Source: Tindallia californiensis (GTDB taxonomy: Bacteria; Bacillota; Clostridia; Peptostreptococcales; Tindalliaceae). From it: DNA of 64,000 nucleotides. This document shows, in pieces, positions 17,378 to 26,853 of the stretch. The notes below the pieces were generated by a model. It did no database searches, had not been told where the DNA came from, and saw only the letters and a list, made by a program, of their open reading frames with translations. The translations under genes were made by a program, and so were the position numbers. The DNA lies in assembly GCF_900107405.1 (NCBI RefSeq), contig NZ_FNPV01000001.1, positions 186,001 to 250,000 on the forward strand, written 5' to 3'. Every line of letters starts with the position of its first letter. Positions within the stretch are counted from its first letter, which is position 1.

Positions 17378-20300
17378 ATGAAGGATGTGAAATTAAAAAT
17401 GATTCGAATATATCCGCTTCTTCAGAATATAATCCTTCGGCTTTTATCTGTGTTTTTATCTGCAACTCTCTTAGCGTCATTTTGCTATGCCGATGATACG
17501 GTCCACGCCATTGATTTTCATCAACATCCTTCTTTTATTAGAGAAGGCTTCACGCCACATTTTGATCTTCTGGACAGAGACTCCGGACTTTCTAACCTTT
17601 CTGTATCTTCTATTGCCCAAGATCGATATGGATTTTTATGGTTTGCTACACAGGGAGGATTAAACCTGTATGACGGTAGAAGGATTTCTACTTATCGTCA
17701 TAATCCTTTCGATGATGAAGGGCTTGTTCATAACCTAATCCAAACTATGTATTATGACGAAGCATTGCATCAGCTATGGATTGGCACCTATCAAGGTGTA
17801 TCTATGCTTTCTATCCACGATAATCATTTTACAAATTTCACTGTAGATTCTCATGGCCTTTCTAATCCAATCGTCATTGCTATTACAAAAGCTTCTGATG
17901 GAAACATATGGGTCGGCACAATGAACGGTTTAAATAAAGTTGATCAACAAAGTGGTGAAATATCTGTATACGAAGTTCCCGGTAATGTCATCAGAGATTT
18001 GTACATTGATTCGAAAGGTAGATTATTAGTAGGAACACACAAAGGCTTGTATTACTTCGATATTAAAAAAGAAGAATTGATCGCTTTAGAAATCGACCTT
18101 CCTTCGCCTTATGTAATGGTCATCGAAGAGTTCACCGAAGGAACATTAACACTCGGCCTATGGAATGGCGGTGTGGTGAGGGTTGATATGGATGATTACT
18201 CTCTGACACATCATGAATATGAACATAGTGATGTCTACACACTTTATAAAACACACGATCACATTCTATGGGTAGGCACTTGGGGCGGTGGTCTTTTTTC
18301 GGAAACTCCTGATGGAAGCGTATACCATTTTTCAGGTGAAGGAGAAAACAAAGACCTGGAGCATCCTGTCATTTATTCTCTTTTACAAGATCACTCAGGA
18401 ATTCTGTGGATTGGCACAAATGGTGGAGGCATCAACAAACTTAACCCACGTCAAAATAATTATGTTGCTTTTTCTCATGATCCTGAAAAGTCCAGTAGTC
18501 TTAGCGCAGGTAAAATCAATTCAATTATTCGTGATGCTCAAGGTCAACTTTGGATCGCTGTTTATAACAATGGTTTGAATCGATATGATCCTATTAAAAA
18601 GAAAATGCATCATTATCTTCATGATCCGGAAGATCCTACTTCTTTACCTTCTGACAACATCGTTACCATGCATCTTGACCATACCGGTAATCTCCTTTTA
18701 GGCAGCAATGCAGGTTTAATTCAATATGACGATACTTCCGACCATTTTCAGTCATTACCCTATTTCGATGAAAATCTTCATGTTTACTCGATCGAAGAAC
18801 AGAACCATTATCTTTGGATAGGTACTTATAATGACGGCGTTTACCGGTACAATCGAAATACGGAAGAAACCAGTCATTATTATTATGGTCCAAGTTTTGA
18901 TGCGATTATCTCTGACAATCTCGTCTATGATATATTAGTAGACTCCAGGGACCGTGTTTGGATAGGCACTAATAACGGACTGAATGTTTTAAGTCCCGAA
19001 TCGGATAGGTTTAAGACATACAAACGAGGCTCTGCATCTTCCTATCAGTTGGCATCTAACACCATTCGTGTTGTTTACGAAGATTCTAAAGGCAATATTT
19101 GGATCGGTCTGGTTGGTGGAGGACTAGCTCTTTATCAAGAGGAAACAGACAACTTCAAAACTTTTTTAGAACAAGATGGTCTTTCCAGCAATACAATCAC
19201 AGGAATTCTTGAGGATAAGGAAGGTCGTATATGGGTAGCAACTCATGATGGAATCTCCATAGTAGATCCAGTTCGCAAAGACATCATTGCGCTTTCGCCA
19301 CAGGATGGCATCGGAGGGTGGGAATTCAATGCAGGTCACTATAGAGATACTGATGGCTCTCTGTTTTTTGGAGGTGTTCATGGCATCTCTGTAATCCCGG
19401 GGGATTTTAGTGGAACTGCCTCCATTTCTCCTATTGTCTATATTTCAAGCATAGAGCTTTTTCAAAATCAAATTGTTTCTGAAAAAATGTTTTTTAATGC
19501 TCAACATTTAGATTTTAATGCTCAAGAAAACTTTTTAGGCTTTCAATTTTCCGCAATCGACTATGATGCACCGGATAAAACTCGATTTAGTTATTATTTA
19601 GAAGGGTTTGATACGGATTGGATTCATGGCGGCTCAAGAGATTATGCCACTTATTCTAATCTGCCACCTGGCCAGTACACGCTTCACGTATTAGCCGAAA
19701 ATGTACATGGAAATGTTTCTGAACCAGCTGTCTTTTCTTTTTCCATTGCAACACCATGGTATCGATCTACGTTTGCATTTTTATTGTACGTTGCTTTTTT
19801 TCTCCTTTTATTAAAGGGGGCCTTCAAATTACGAGAAACAAGCCTTGTCCGTCAAAGAAATTCCGTCTTAGCTGCTTTAAATAGGCAATTGGAAGAAGCC
19901 AACCAAAAATTGGAAACCATGTCAACAACCGACTCTTTAACAGGACTCTTTAACAGACGTTACTTTGATACTGTTTTAGAGGATCAGTTCCAGCTTTCCA
20001 AAAGAAGCAAGAGGCCCATATCATTGTTGATGTTTGATATCGATCATTTCAAAAATATCAATGATACTTTTGGTCATATTGTAGGAGATGAAGTCTTAAA
20101 ACAAATCGGAAAAGCAGCCAAAGAAGTACTTCCGAGGAATACTGATTTTATCGCTCGCTATGGCGGAGATGAATTTGCTGTTGTTTTATATGATACGCAG
20201 GAAAAAGGTGCCATAACCGTCGCTCAACGAATTATGGATAATGCCACTCATATCCAGCTTGACGCATTGGTTAACTCTTCATTAATGATTACAGTCAGTA

Positions 20301-20437
20301 TTGGTATTTGCAGTATGGTACCTGATGAAAAGACATCTCTACCGGAGATAATACAGTCTGCTGACCAAGCATTGTATCAATCTAAAACAAAAGGCCGTGA
20401 CCGTATGACAATCTTTGGCAAGGACTCAAAAGAATAA
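17378..20437 (+). CDS. Propeller-sensor diguanylate cyclase (Reg_prop / Y_Y_Y / GGDEF)
   Basis: This membrane protein makes cyclic di-GMP. A signal peptide or helix (about residues 10-38) is followed by an extracellular sensor of many two-component-regulator-propeller repeats, with WIGT, WVGT and LWIGTNGGG recurring every 40-50 residues. A Y_Y_Y domain (about 710-780, YYLEGFDTDW) follows, then a helix (about 790-812), a short coiled coil and a GGDEF domain (about 850-1015). The active site YGGDEF is intact, and RNTD five residues before it matches the RxxD inhibitory site. Start: ATG 17378 is the longest, but ATG 17399, behind AAGGAT, fits the predicted transcript better. The ligand is unknown; propeller sensors often detect oligosaccharides. 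Confidence 0.93.
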   Translation: MKDVKLKMIRIYPLLQNIILRLLSVFLSATLLASFCYADDTVHAIDFHQHPSFIREGFTPHFDLLDRDSGLSNLSVSSIAQDRYGFLWFATQGGLNLYDGRRISTYRHNPFDDEGLVHNLIQTMYYDEALHQLWIGTYQGVSMLSIHDNHFTNFTVDSHGLSNPIVIAITKASDGNIWVGTMNGLNKVDQQSGEISVYEVPGNVIRDLYIDSKGRLLVGTHKGLYYFDIKKEELIALEIDLPSPYVMVIEEFTEGTLTLGLWNGGVVRVDMDDYSLTHHEYEHSDVYTLYKTHDHILWVGTWGGGLFSETPDGSVYHFSGEGENKDLEHPVIYSLLQDHSGILWIGTNGGGINKLNPRQNNYVAFSHDPEKSSSLSAGKINSIIRDAQGQLWIAVYNNGLNRYDPIKKKMHHYLHDPEDPTSLPSDNIVTMHLDHTGNLLLGSNAGLIQYDDTSDHFQSLPYFDENLHVYSIEEQNHYLWIGTYNDGVYRYNRNTEETSHYYYGPSFDAIISDNLVYDILVDSRDRVWIGTNNGLNVLSPESDRFKTYKRGSASSYQLASNTIRVVYEDSKGNIWIGLVGGGLALYQEETDNFKTFLEQDGLSSNTITGILEDKEGRIWVATHDGISIVDPVRKDIIALSPQDGIGGWEFNAGHYRDTDGSLFFGGVHGISVIPGDFSGTASISPIVYISSIELFQNQIVSEKMFFNAQHLDFNAQENFLGFQFSAIDYDAPDKTRFSYYLEGFDTDWIHGGSRDYATYSNLPPGQYTLHVLAENVHGNVSEPAVFSFSIATPWYRSTFAFLLYVAFFLLLLKGAFKLRETSLVRQRNSVLAALNRQLEEANQKLETMSTTDSLTGLFNRRYFDTVLEDQFQLSKRSKRPISLLMFDIDHFKNINDTFGHIVGDEVLKQIGKAAKEVLPRNTDFIARYGGDEFAVVLYDTQEKGAITVAQRIMDNATHIQLDALVNSSLMITVSIGICSMVPDEKTSLPEIIQSADQALYQSKTKGRDRMTIFGKDSKE

Positions 20438-20449
20438 TACGATTTATCA

Positions 20450-20492
20450 AATACCATCCTAGTACAGATCCGTCGATGGTATTCTTTTTTTA
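20450..20492 (+). terminator. Terminator after the diguanylate cyclase gene
   Basis: AATACCATC pairs with GATGGTATT, then a run of T. It overlaps the last codons of the convergent deoC gene, which lies inside the loop. Confidence 0.75.
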
Positions 20493-21238
20493 TTCTCTAA
20501 AACGGCAACAGCACTACTAAGCCCGAGTCGATTAGCGCCAGCACCAATCATCTCCATTGCTTTTTCATAATCTCTTATTCCACCGGAAGCTTTGACGCCC
20601 ATAACTGTCCCCGCAATCGATCTTAACAGCCGAACATCTTCGGCTGTTGCTCCCTCTTTTGCAAAACCAGTAGATGTCTTTACAAAGTCTGCTCCAGCTA
20701 CTCTTGCGATCCAACCCGCTATATATTTTTCTTTTTCTTCTAGTAATGCCGTTTCAATGATGACTTTTAGAATTCGTTCTGGTCCAATCGCTTTTTTTAT
20801 ATTGTTGATTTCATTAAAAACTTCTATATACTCTCCTGATTTAAGTGCTGATATATTCAATACCATATCTATTTCCTGAGCACCGTCTGCTATGCATTTT
20901 TTTGCTTCGAATATTTTAGTCTCCATGGATTGATACCCTAAAGGAAAGCCAATCACAGTACATACGTTAACAGATGTGCCTTCCAGCTCATTTACCGCTA
21001 ACTTTACTCTGCAAGGTGGTATGCATACAGAATGTACTTCATAATGCTTTGCCTCTTCAAACAAAGTGATGTAATCCTTTTTACCAGCTTCCGGTTTTAG
21101 AAGGGTATGATCAATCATATCGGCTATTCGACCTGTTTCTTCTAGTTTTTTTTCGGTAGATTCATTCCATAAATCCGGTATTTCTACTTTGAGTTCCTTT
21201 TCTAAAGCGTTTTTCCATTCTATTATTTTTTGTCTCAT
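20459..21238 (-). CDS. deoC: Deoxyribose-phosphate aldolase
   Basis: DeoC splits 2-deoxyribose 5-phosphate into acetaldehyde and glyceraldehyde 3-phosphate during deoxynucleoside breakdown. The 259 residues contain DHTLLKPEA, CTVIGFPLGY, the Schiff-base region DFVKTSTGF and the second lysine in VKASGGIRD. The ATG has GGAAGG upstream. No other deo gene is adjacent, and the promoter region upstream contains the unusual GGATAAGGG repeats. The stop codon is TAG, lying in the loop of the convergent terminator. Confidence 0.96.
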   Translation of the reverse strand: MRQKIIEWKNALEKELKVEIPDLWNESTEKKLEETGRIADMIDHTLLKPEAGKKDYITLFEEAKHYEVHSVCIPPCRVKLAVNELEGTSVNVCTVIGFPLGYQSMETKIFEAKKCIADGAQEIDMVLNISALKSGEYIEVFNEINNIKKAIGPERILKVIIETALLEEKEKYIAGWIARVAGADFVKTSTGFAKEGATAEDVRLLRSIAGTVMGVKASGGIRDYEKAMEMIGAGANRLGLSSAVAVLENKKRIPSTDLY

Positions 21239-21282
21239 AACAGCCTTCCTTTCTAATTGAATTGCCAGTTTGTATATACAGT

Positions 21283-21335
21283 GGATAAGGGCTTGCTACA
21301 TAAATAGCAACCCCTTATCCAGCAACCCCTTATCT
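21283..21335. repeat. Hairpin with a duplicated arm
   Basis: GGATAAGGGCTTGCT (21283-21297) can pair with AGCAACCCCTTATCC (21306-21320), with one mismatch. A second copy, AGCAACCCCTTATCT, follows at once (21321-21335). Only one of the two copies can pair at a time. No T run follows on either strand. It lies between the desulfurase-like gene and deoC. Confidence 0.7.
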
Positions 21336-21371
21336 AGCTTTTATAAAAACCCTATTGCGTTCCTTAACCTT

Positions 21372-22655
21372 TTATTCTTTTAACGCAATCTTACGCACTA
21401 CTTCTATCGTTCTATTTACTTCTTCTTCTGTATTATAAGGTGCAAAACCAATACGAACTAAGCCTCCAACACTTTTAAGATTTAATACCTCATCAATCAA
21501 TTGCTTCGCATAATAATGGCCTGCCCATACAAAAATTCCTTCATCGCCCATCTTCTTTGCCACTTCACCAGCACGCAGCCCTTCTATTAAGAAGGAAATG
21601 GTAGACGTTCTAGGTTGACCCTCCAACGGACCATATATTTTCACCCCATCGATGGCTGCCAGCTCTCGTCTCATTTTTTGAGCTAAATGGTCTTCATATT
21701 CTTCAATAGCCAATAAACCTGCTACGATATACTTTCTTCTTCCCTTAAGTCCTATCATTTCATCAGAGCGTTCTTTTATTGCCCACTCTTCACAGTCATG
21801 CCCGATATCAGCGATAAATTCAACAGCTTCAGCCGCTCCACAAATGGCTTCAAATTGAGGTGTGCCTGTTTCCATTTTTTCTGGTGGTTGAGTGTTTCCA
21901 TCTACCAACACACGAAATGTTTCTAGGTTTTTCATGACATCTAACTTGCCATACATCACGCCCATATGCGGCCCAAAAAACTTATATGGTGAACAAAGAA
22001 GAAAATCCATTCCTAATGCATCTACATCTATTGGACGATGTGGTGCATAATGCACGGCGTCAATAATGGTAATCGCATTCTTTTCATGAGCTAACTCAAT
22101 CAGAGGTTTTATATCCGTTATGGTACCTACTCCATTAGACGCCCAGTTTAAAGCAACCACTTTTGTTTTTTCCGTTAATTTATTTCGATAGTCTTTCAGA
22201 TCCAATTGACATGTTTCCGGATCAACGGCTATACTTTTTACAATAATGCCTTTTTCCTGCATATGAAGCCACGGTGAGCGATTTGATTCATGATCCAAAT
22301 CCGTAATGATTACTTCATCGCCAGGTTTCATTTTTCTCGCAAGCGCCAGGGTTAATTTCAGATTATTGGTAGTACTGCTGTCACCGAAAACAATTTCTTG
22401 GGGATAACCATTCAAAAAATCAGCCATTGTCTCTCTTGCCGCTTCATGCAACGCATCACATTCTCGAGATGAAGCAAAATGACCATGGGCGTTTGCATTA
22501 TGGTACAGTAAATAGTTCGTCATTTTATCGGTAACTCTTTTGGGAACTTGAGTTCCACCAGGTCCATCTAAATAAATAGCCACATTGCCATTTACCTTTC
22601 GATCTAATGCTGGAAACTGACTCCGGATCTTTTTTATGTCGTAAAATAGTTCCAT
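21372..22655 (-). CDS. Cysteine-desulfurase-like PLP enzyme (VC1184 subfamily)
   Basis: This class V aminotransferase-fold protein of 427 residues is closest to the cysteine-desulfurase-like subfamily named after VC1184. It has YLDGPGGTQVP near the start, TDLDHESNRSPW, the aspartate in IIDAVHYAPH and the PLP lysine in SPYKFFGPH. Canonical desulfurases carry a mobile catalytic Cys in a loop near the C-terminal third; no obvious equivalent is seen, so desulfurase activity is uncertain. The ATG has an AGAGGAGG site. It lies 145 nt after yeiH in the same direction, and the cluster context points to sulfur or selenium handling. Confidence 0.85.
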   Translation of the reverse strand: MELFYDIKKIRSQFPALDRKVNGNVAIYLDGPGGTQVPKRVTDKMTNYLLYHNANAHGHFASSRECDALHEAARETMADFLNGYPQEIVFGDSSTTNNLKLTLALARKMKPGDEVIITDLDHESNRSPWLHMQEKGIIVKSIAVDPETCQLDLKDYRNKLTEKTKVVALNWASNGVGTITDIKPLIELAHEKNAITIIDAVHYAPHRPIDVDALGMDFLLCSPYKFFGPHMGVMYGKLDVMKNLETFRVLVDGNTQPPEKMETGTPQFEAICGAAEAVEFIADIGHDCEEWAIKERSDEMIGLKGRRKYIVAGLLAIEEYEDHLAQKMRRELAAIDGVKIYGPLEGQPRTSTISFLIEGLRAGEVAKKMGDEGIFVWAGHYYAKQLIDEVLNLKSVGGLVRIGFAPYNTEEEVNRTIEVVRKIALKE

Positions 22656-22799
22656 TTACTCAATCCTCCTCTTCCCTTACTGTATTGCAATTTGAAATAA
22701 ACCGCTCTCCTTTGTTATTACCCACTTTTACCTGTTTTTCACAGGGTCAGCAAAATATGCTTTTCGTCTCTTTTATCCTGATAAATTTCCTTTTATAGC

Positions 22800-23780
22800 C
22801 TATTTTTGGATAAATTGCTGTATATATAGCGATACAATTGAAACCGAAACCCAAGCGACCATTCCCATAATAATTGGTTTGCTTCCGTAAGTAATCAAAT
22901 TTCTAATATTAGTATTTAACCCTATTGCAGTCATCGCTAAAGTAATCTGAAAACGACCAGCACCGGAAAGTATTTTTGACGTATCAGCGCTCATGAAATT
23001 CGTTGATGCGATGAAAGAAGCTAAAAGAAAGAGCAAAATAAACCATGGAAATATTTTTCTTATGCTTACATTCTCCGCATTCTTTTGAGTTTGTTTGAAT
23101 GCCAAAAACAGTGAGATCGGAATAATCATTAAGGTTCTCACCAGTTTTACAATAGTTGCTGTTTGGAGCGCTTCTTCTCCCCAAACCTGACCAGCCGCTA
23201 CCACCGAAGAGGTATCATTAATCGCTGTTCCAGCCCATAATCCAAAGGAGACATCCGTCATACCCATTAACCTTCCCAGTGTCGGAAATGTTAAAACAGC
23301 CAGGATATTAAAGAGGAATATGGTTGAAATGGATATGGCAACTTCCTCTTCCTGTGCCTTCAGGATAGGTGCTGTTGCTGCTATCGCTGAACCTCCGCAA
23401 ATAGCTGTCCCTACACCGATCAACACAGTAGTGTTTTGATTGATTTTGAAAATAATTGAAACAATCTTTGTCATCACCAGTGCCGTTATAATGACACTTA
23501 AGATCAAAAAAAATGAGTTGGCACCTACGGCAAAAATATGCGTTAAATTCATTCCAAATCCAAGAAAAACAATCGCCGATTGCAGAATTCTTTTTGATGC
23601 AAAAGAAATTCCGGCACGAAACCTATTCGGTAAGGGGATCACCTGAGAAATAATGATCCCTCCTACAATTCCAAATACAGGTCCACCTATTAGAGGCATA
23701 TGATTCCCTAAAAAAGTAGCAGGCATCGCAATAAATAAGGCCAGCAAAAGACCTGGCCCAATGTATTTGAGTATTGTCAT
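22800..23780 (-). CDS. YeiH-family putative sulfate/sulfonate exporter
   Basis: This polytopic membrane protein of the UPF0324/YeiH family has about ten helices. Conserved segments are PLIGGPVFGIVGGI, GVGTAICGGSAIAA, and GLWAGTAINDTSSVVAAG. Family members are often annotated as sulfate exporters, with little direct evidence. I start at ATG 23780, 10 nt after AAAGGA; the TTG at 23789 touches that site. Its start lies 21 nt after the stop of the CC/Se-motif gene, so the two form an operon. Confidence 0.9.
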   Translation of the reverse strand: MTILKYIGPGLLLALFIAMPATFLGNHMPLIGGPVFGIVGGIIISQVIPLPNRFRAGISFASKRILQSAIVFLGFGMNLTHIFAVGANSFFLILSVIITALVMTKIVSIIFKINQNTTVLIGVGTAICGGSAIAATAPILKAQEEEVAISISTIFLFNILAVLTFPTLGRLMGMTDVSFGLWAGTAINDTSSVVAAGQVWGEEALQTATIVKLVRTLMIIPISLFLAFKQTQKNAENVSIRKIFPWFILLFLLASFIASTNFMSADTSKILSGAGRFQITLAMTAIGLNTNIRNLITYGSKPIIMGMVAWVSVSIVSLYIQQFIQK

Positions 23781-23801
23781 CGTTGTCAATTCCTTTATCT
23801 A

Positions 23802-24092
23802 TTATAGTAATTGCAGGGTTGGCAGTTCAATATCTTTAATAAGCATCTTTTTCTTTAACTTTAATTCAACCATATTATCTCTAAAATCCATTACTTTGTC
23901 CACATAAATTTCCAGATCTTCGTAGGTCAGTTTATGAAATTTGAACATTTTTTTCTCTGGTGGATGATTGAAAATAATATTGGGAATCATGCTTCCACCA
24001 CAGCAACCTTTAGGAATCATTAGATCTATGCTGATTTTACCGCCTTTTTTCTTCACATATTCATACGTGGTTTGATCCATTTTAACTTCCAT
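23802..24092 (-). CDS. CC/Se-motif family small protein
   Basis: This 96-residue protein looks like the CC/Se-motif (seleno)protein family: an N-terminal YEYVKKKGGKISIDLMIP strand region is followed by KGCCGGS, where other members carry a Cys-Cys or Cys-selenocysteine pair. Here both positions are ordinary cysteine codons, so this is the sulfur version. The fold resembles HesB-like domains, and function is unknown. The ATG lies 5 nt after AGGAGAGG. It is the first gene of a probable operon with yeiH and possibly the desulfurase-like gene. The family assignment is from motif memory and moderately sure. Confidence 0.7.
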   Translation of the reverse strand: MEVKMDQTTYEYVKKKGGKISIDLMIPKGCCGGSMIPNIIFNHPPEKKMFKFHKLTYEDLEIYVDKVMDFRDNMVELKLKKKMLIKDIELPTLQLL

Positions 24093-24313
24093 TCATACCT
24101 CTCCTCCCTATTAGTATTCCAGTTATTAATGATCGCTCACCGTCTTTTGCATATACTAGTCTTTCCCGTACATTGCTTGGCGAATTGCTCTTTTCTATCT
24201 CTATATCATTATCGTCACTGTATCCCTTATTATAGTATCCTTTTATCGATGCACTAAACACTGCTTGTCTAAGTATTTTTTAATTCTTATTTTCCTTCAC
24301 TAGTCTTTGAAAG

Positions 24314-25663
24314 CTACTGAATACTCCTTTTCAGTTCATTAATTTGTTTCTTTACCCAAAAGGAAGTAAACACAGTGGAAAGCAAGTCCGCTAACGGAAA
24401 AGAAATCCATATTCCTATCAGCCCTAAGCCTCCAATCTTTGGAAGAATGAGCACCAATGGAATTAAAAACAGAATTTGTCTTGAAATGGTCAATACTAAA
24501 GCTGGTATTACTTTGCCCAAGGATTGAAATAAAGCAGCACCTACGATTTGGACTCCAACAATTGGTATCATGGCAATAGATATACGAAGTGCCAATATGC
24601 CTGTCTCAACCACTTCCTGACTATCATCAAAAAGACGGATAATAGATGCAGGGAATAGTTGCCCTAATATCGTACTTACCACTGCCATCATAGTAATTCC
24701 CGTTATGGCTAGTTTGACCACTTCTATGACACGTTTTGCATTCCTTGAAGCATAATTATATCCCACAATAGGTTGCATCCCCTGAACAATACCAAACATT
24801 GGCATAAATAAAAACATCATTACCCGTTGAACAATCCCAAAAACAGAAAGGGCTAAATCCCCTCCATAAAAGGCAAGCGAATTGTTTACGGCAATGGCCA
24901 TTAAACTTCCAGCAATTTGACGGGCAAAAGAAGATGACCCTATTTTCAGGATTTCTTTTTGAATAGACCAATCCCATTTCAGATGTCTTATTTTTACTTT
25001 TATAAGGCTATTCTCCCCATAGAAGTAGTAAAGAACATATAGCAACGAAAAAAACTGAGAAGTAATGGTTGCGAGTGCTGCGCCTTTAATCCCCATATTC
25101 ATAGGGAAAATGAATAAATAGTCCAGACATGTATTGATTACCGCACCAACAATCATGGAAATCATTGCAACTTTTGAATTTCCTTCTGATCGTATTACAT
25201 TGTTTGCATTCACTACAAAGGGAAAGTAAAGGCTTCCAATAAGGATAATCCGCAAGTACTCTTTGGCATATGGAAGCAATGTATCCGTTGCTCCAAACAT
25301 CTTTAGTATGGGATTCATCATCAAGTTACCTACGGTAAAAACAACGGCTCCCATTAGCATAGATGCTAAAAAAGAATTTCCTGCAACTTTTTTTGCTTTC
25401 TCCACCTCACCAGCTCCAAGATTTCTAGAAGTAGCCGAAGCAGCACCTATTCCGATTGTTTGAGCAAGAGCCATAATAGCCATTTGTACCGGAAAAGCAA
25501 CCGTTAATCCACCAATCCCCAGATAGCCTACTCCCCGGCCAATAAAAATCGTATCAATGATATTGTATAATGCATTCACTAACATAGCGACAGTCGCAGG
25601 AGCAGAAAGACGAATTAGTAATGTAAGTATTTTTTCTGATCCCAATCGCTGACCTCTATCCAT
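24314..25663 (-). CDS. MATE-family efflux transporter
   Basis: This 449-residue, twelve-helix multidrug and toxin extrusion protein is of the DinF/NorM-like type driven by Na+ or H+. N-terminal RLSAPATVAMLVNALYNIID and the repeat GIVQGMQPIVGYNYASRN are characteristic (quoted in part). The two halves show the expected internal similarity. The ATG has AGGAGG upstream. It is not closely linked to a regulator. The substrate cannot be read from sequence. Confidence 0.93.
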   Translation of the reverse strand: MDRGQRLGSEKILTLLIRLSAPATVAMLVNALYNIIDTIFIGRGVGYLGIGGLTVAFPVQMAIMALAQTIGIGAASATSRNLGAGEVEKAKKVAGNSFLASMLMGAVVFTVGNLMMNPILKMFGATDTLLPYAKEYLRIILIGSLYFPFVVNANNVIRSEGNSKVAMISMIVGAVINTCLDYLFIFPMNMGIKGAALATITSQFFSLLYVLYYFYGENSLIKVKIRHLKWDWSIQKEILKIGSSSFARQIAGSLMAIAVNNSLAFYGGDLALSVFGIVQRVMMFLFMPMFGIVQGMQPIVGYNYASRNAKRVIEVVKLAITGITMMAVVSTILGQLFPASIIRLFDDSQEVVETGILALRISIAMIPIVGVQIVGAALFQSLGKVIPALVLTISRQILFLIPLVLILPKIGGLGLIGIWISFPLADLLSTVFTSFWVKKQINELKRSIQ

Positions 25664-25817
25664 CTCTTTTTCCTCCTAATGAACAGGATTCTTAAAGTTG
25701 ATTAATTTCCTTTCATCATTTGAACCTTCGTGATATAGTAAAAAATAAAGCAACCTATCTATATTGTAGTCCATATTGATTGGTTCAGCAAAGGTAAAAA
25801 AATAAAGGAGGTTCAAA

Positions 25818-26270
25818 ATGCAATATACAGAAGCGACTCAAGGCAGGGTTTTTGTTCTTCGTTTAGAGCAGGGAGATCTTTTACCTGACACTATCGAATC
25901 TTTTGCACATCGTAAAGGGATTTCTTCCGGCGTTGTCTATCTCTTAGGAGCAACAGATCAAGATAGCAAAATAGTATCCGGTCCTAGAGATGCTGAATCA
26001 ACAAGAATTCCTATGGATGTAAATGAACATTTACTAAACGACGTTTATGAATCTTTTGGTTTTGGCACTCTCTTTCCAGATGAAAACAAAGTTCCCTTTT
26101 TGCATTTACACGCCGGTTTTGGCAGAAACAAAAACGCTTTGGTAGGTTGCATCCGTCCCGGTGTAAGTGTTTGGCTTTATATGGAAGTAGTGATTATTGA
26201 ATTACTGAATTGTACCGCAAAAAGAAAAGTGAACCCGGATAATGGATTCACTTTATTAGAGATAGACTGA
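25818..26270 (+). CDS. PPC/DUF296-domain protein
   Basis: This single-domain protein of 150 residues has the plants-and-prokaryotes-conserved (DUF296, PD1-like) fold. It begins with RVFVLRLEQGDLLPDTIESFA and contains FLHLHAGFGR, the His cluster that can bind metal in bacterial homologues, and GCIRPGVSVW. Bacterial members are cytosolic trimers of unknown role, and DNA binding is shown mainly for plant AT-hook fusions. The ATG follows AAAGGAGG. It is convergent with the uspA gene, 24 nt apart. Confidence 0.88.
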   Translation: MQYTEATQGRVFVLRLEQGDLLPDTIESFAHRKGISSGVVYLLGATDQDSKIVSGPRDAESTRIPMDVNEHLLNDVYESFGFGTLFPDENKVPFLHLHAGFGRNKNALVGCIRPGVSVWLYMEVVIIELLNCTAKRKVNPDNGFTLLEID

Positions 26271-26294
26271 TCACTAAATAGACTGCTTGTTTTC

Positions 26295-26729
26295 CTATTT
26301 TTCGTTTCGGACAATTAGCATATCACACGTGACATGATGTAACACTTTGGTAGAAACACTGCCCAGCATCACTCTGCTAAAGCCACCTAAACCCCTGCTA
26401 CCCATTATTAGCAGGTCTGGCTTTTCACGCTCTGCTAATACCAGTATTTCTTCTGCTGGCTCACCATAATCCAAAATAGTTTCAAGTTTTCCTTTATAGC
26501 CTTGGAAAATCTCCTGAGCACTCTCTAATATTTTTTTAGCACTATTTTCTACTTGCTTATCCATTTGCTCATTTAGCTCTCCACCTGTGTAATAGTTCGT
26601 TACTCTCAGCTTTTTCACGACAGTCATAACCAACACTTCTGCTTCAAACTTATCAGCGATTTGTCTTGCTTTTGTTAAAACTTTTAGCGACATGTCAGAC
26701 CCATCGATGGCAACCAAAATTTTTTTCAC
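26295..26729 (-). CDS. Universal stress protein, UspA family
   Basis: This is a 144-residue single Usp domain. ILVAIDGSDMS at the start and MGSRGLGG...MLGSVSTKVLHH at the end form the ATP-binding G-2X-G-9X-G(S/T) motif, so it is an ATP-binding Usp. Family members support stress or starvation survival by mostly unknown means. The start codon is GTG, with AAGGAGG about 7 nt upstream. It is monocistronic. Confidence 0.93.
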   Translation of the reverse strand: MKKILVAIDGSDMSLKVLTKARQIADKFEAEVLVMTVVKKLRVTNYYTGGELNEQMDKQVENSAKKILESAQEIFQGYKGKLETILDYGEPAEEILVLAEREKPDLLIMGSRGLGGFSRVMLGSVSTKVLHHVTCDMLIVRNEK

Positions 26730-26853
26730 AGGATCGCCTCCTTCATATATAAACAGGGTTCTTAACTGCTACTGGTGGAGTTTTAACTCCATCAGCCATC
26801 ATTTATATTAATACCCCTAATCCTGCGAACTACACCATGGGCTGTATTGTTTT

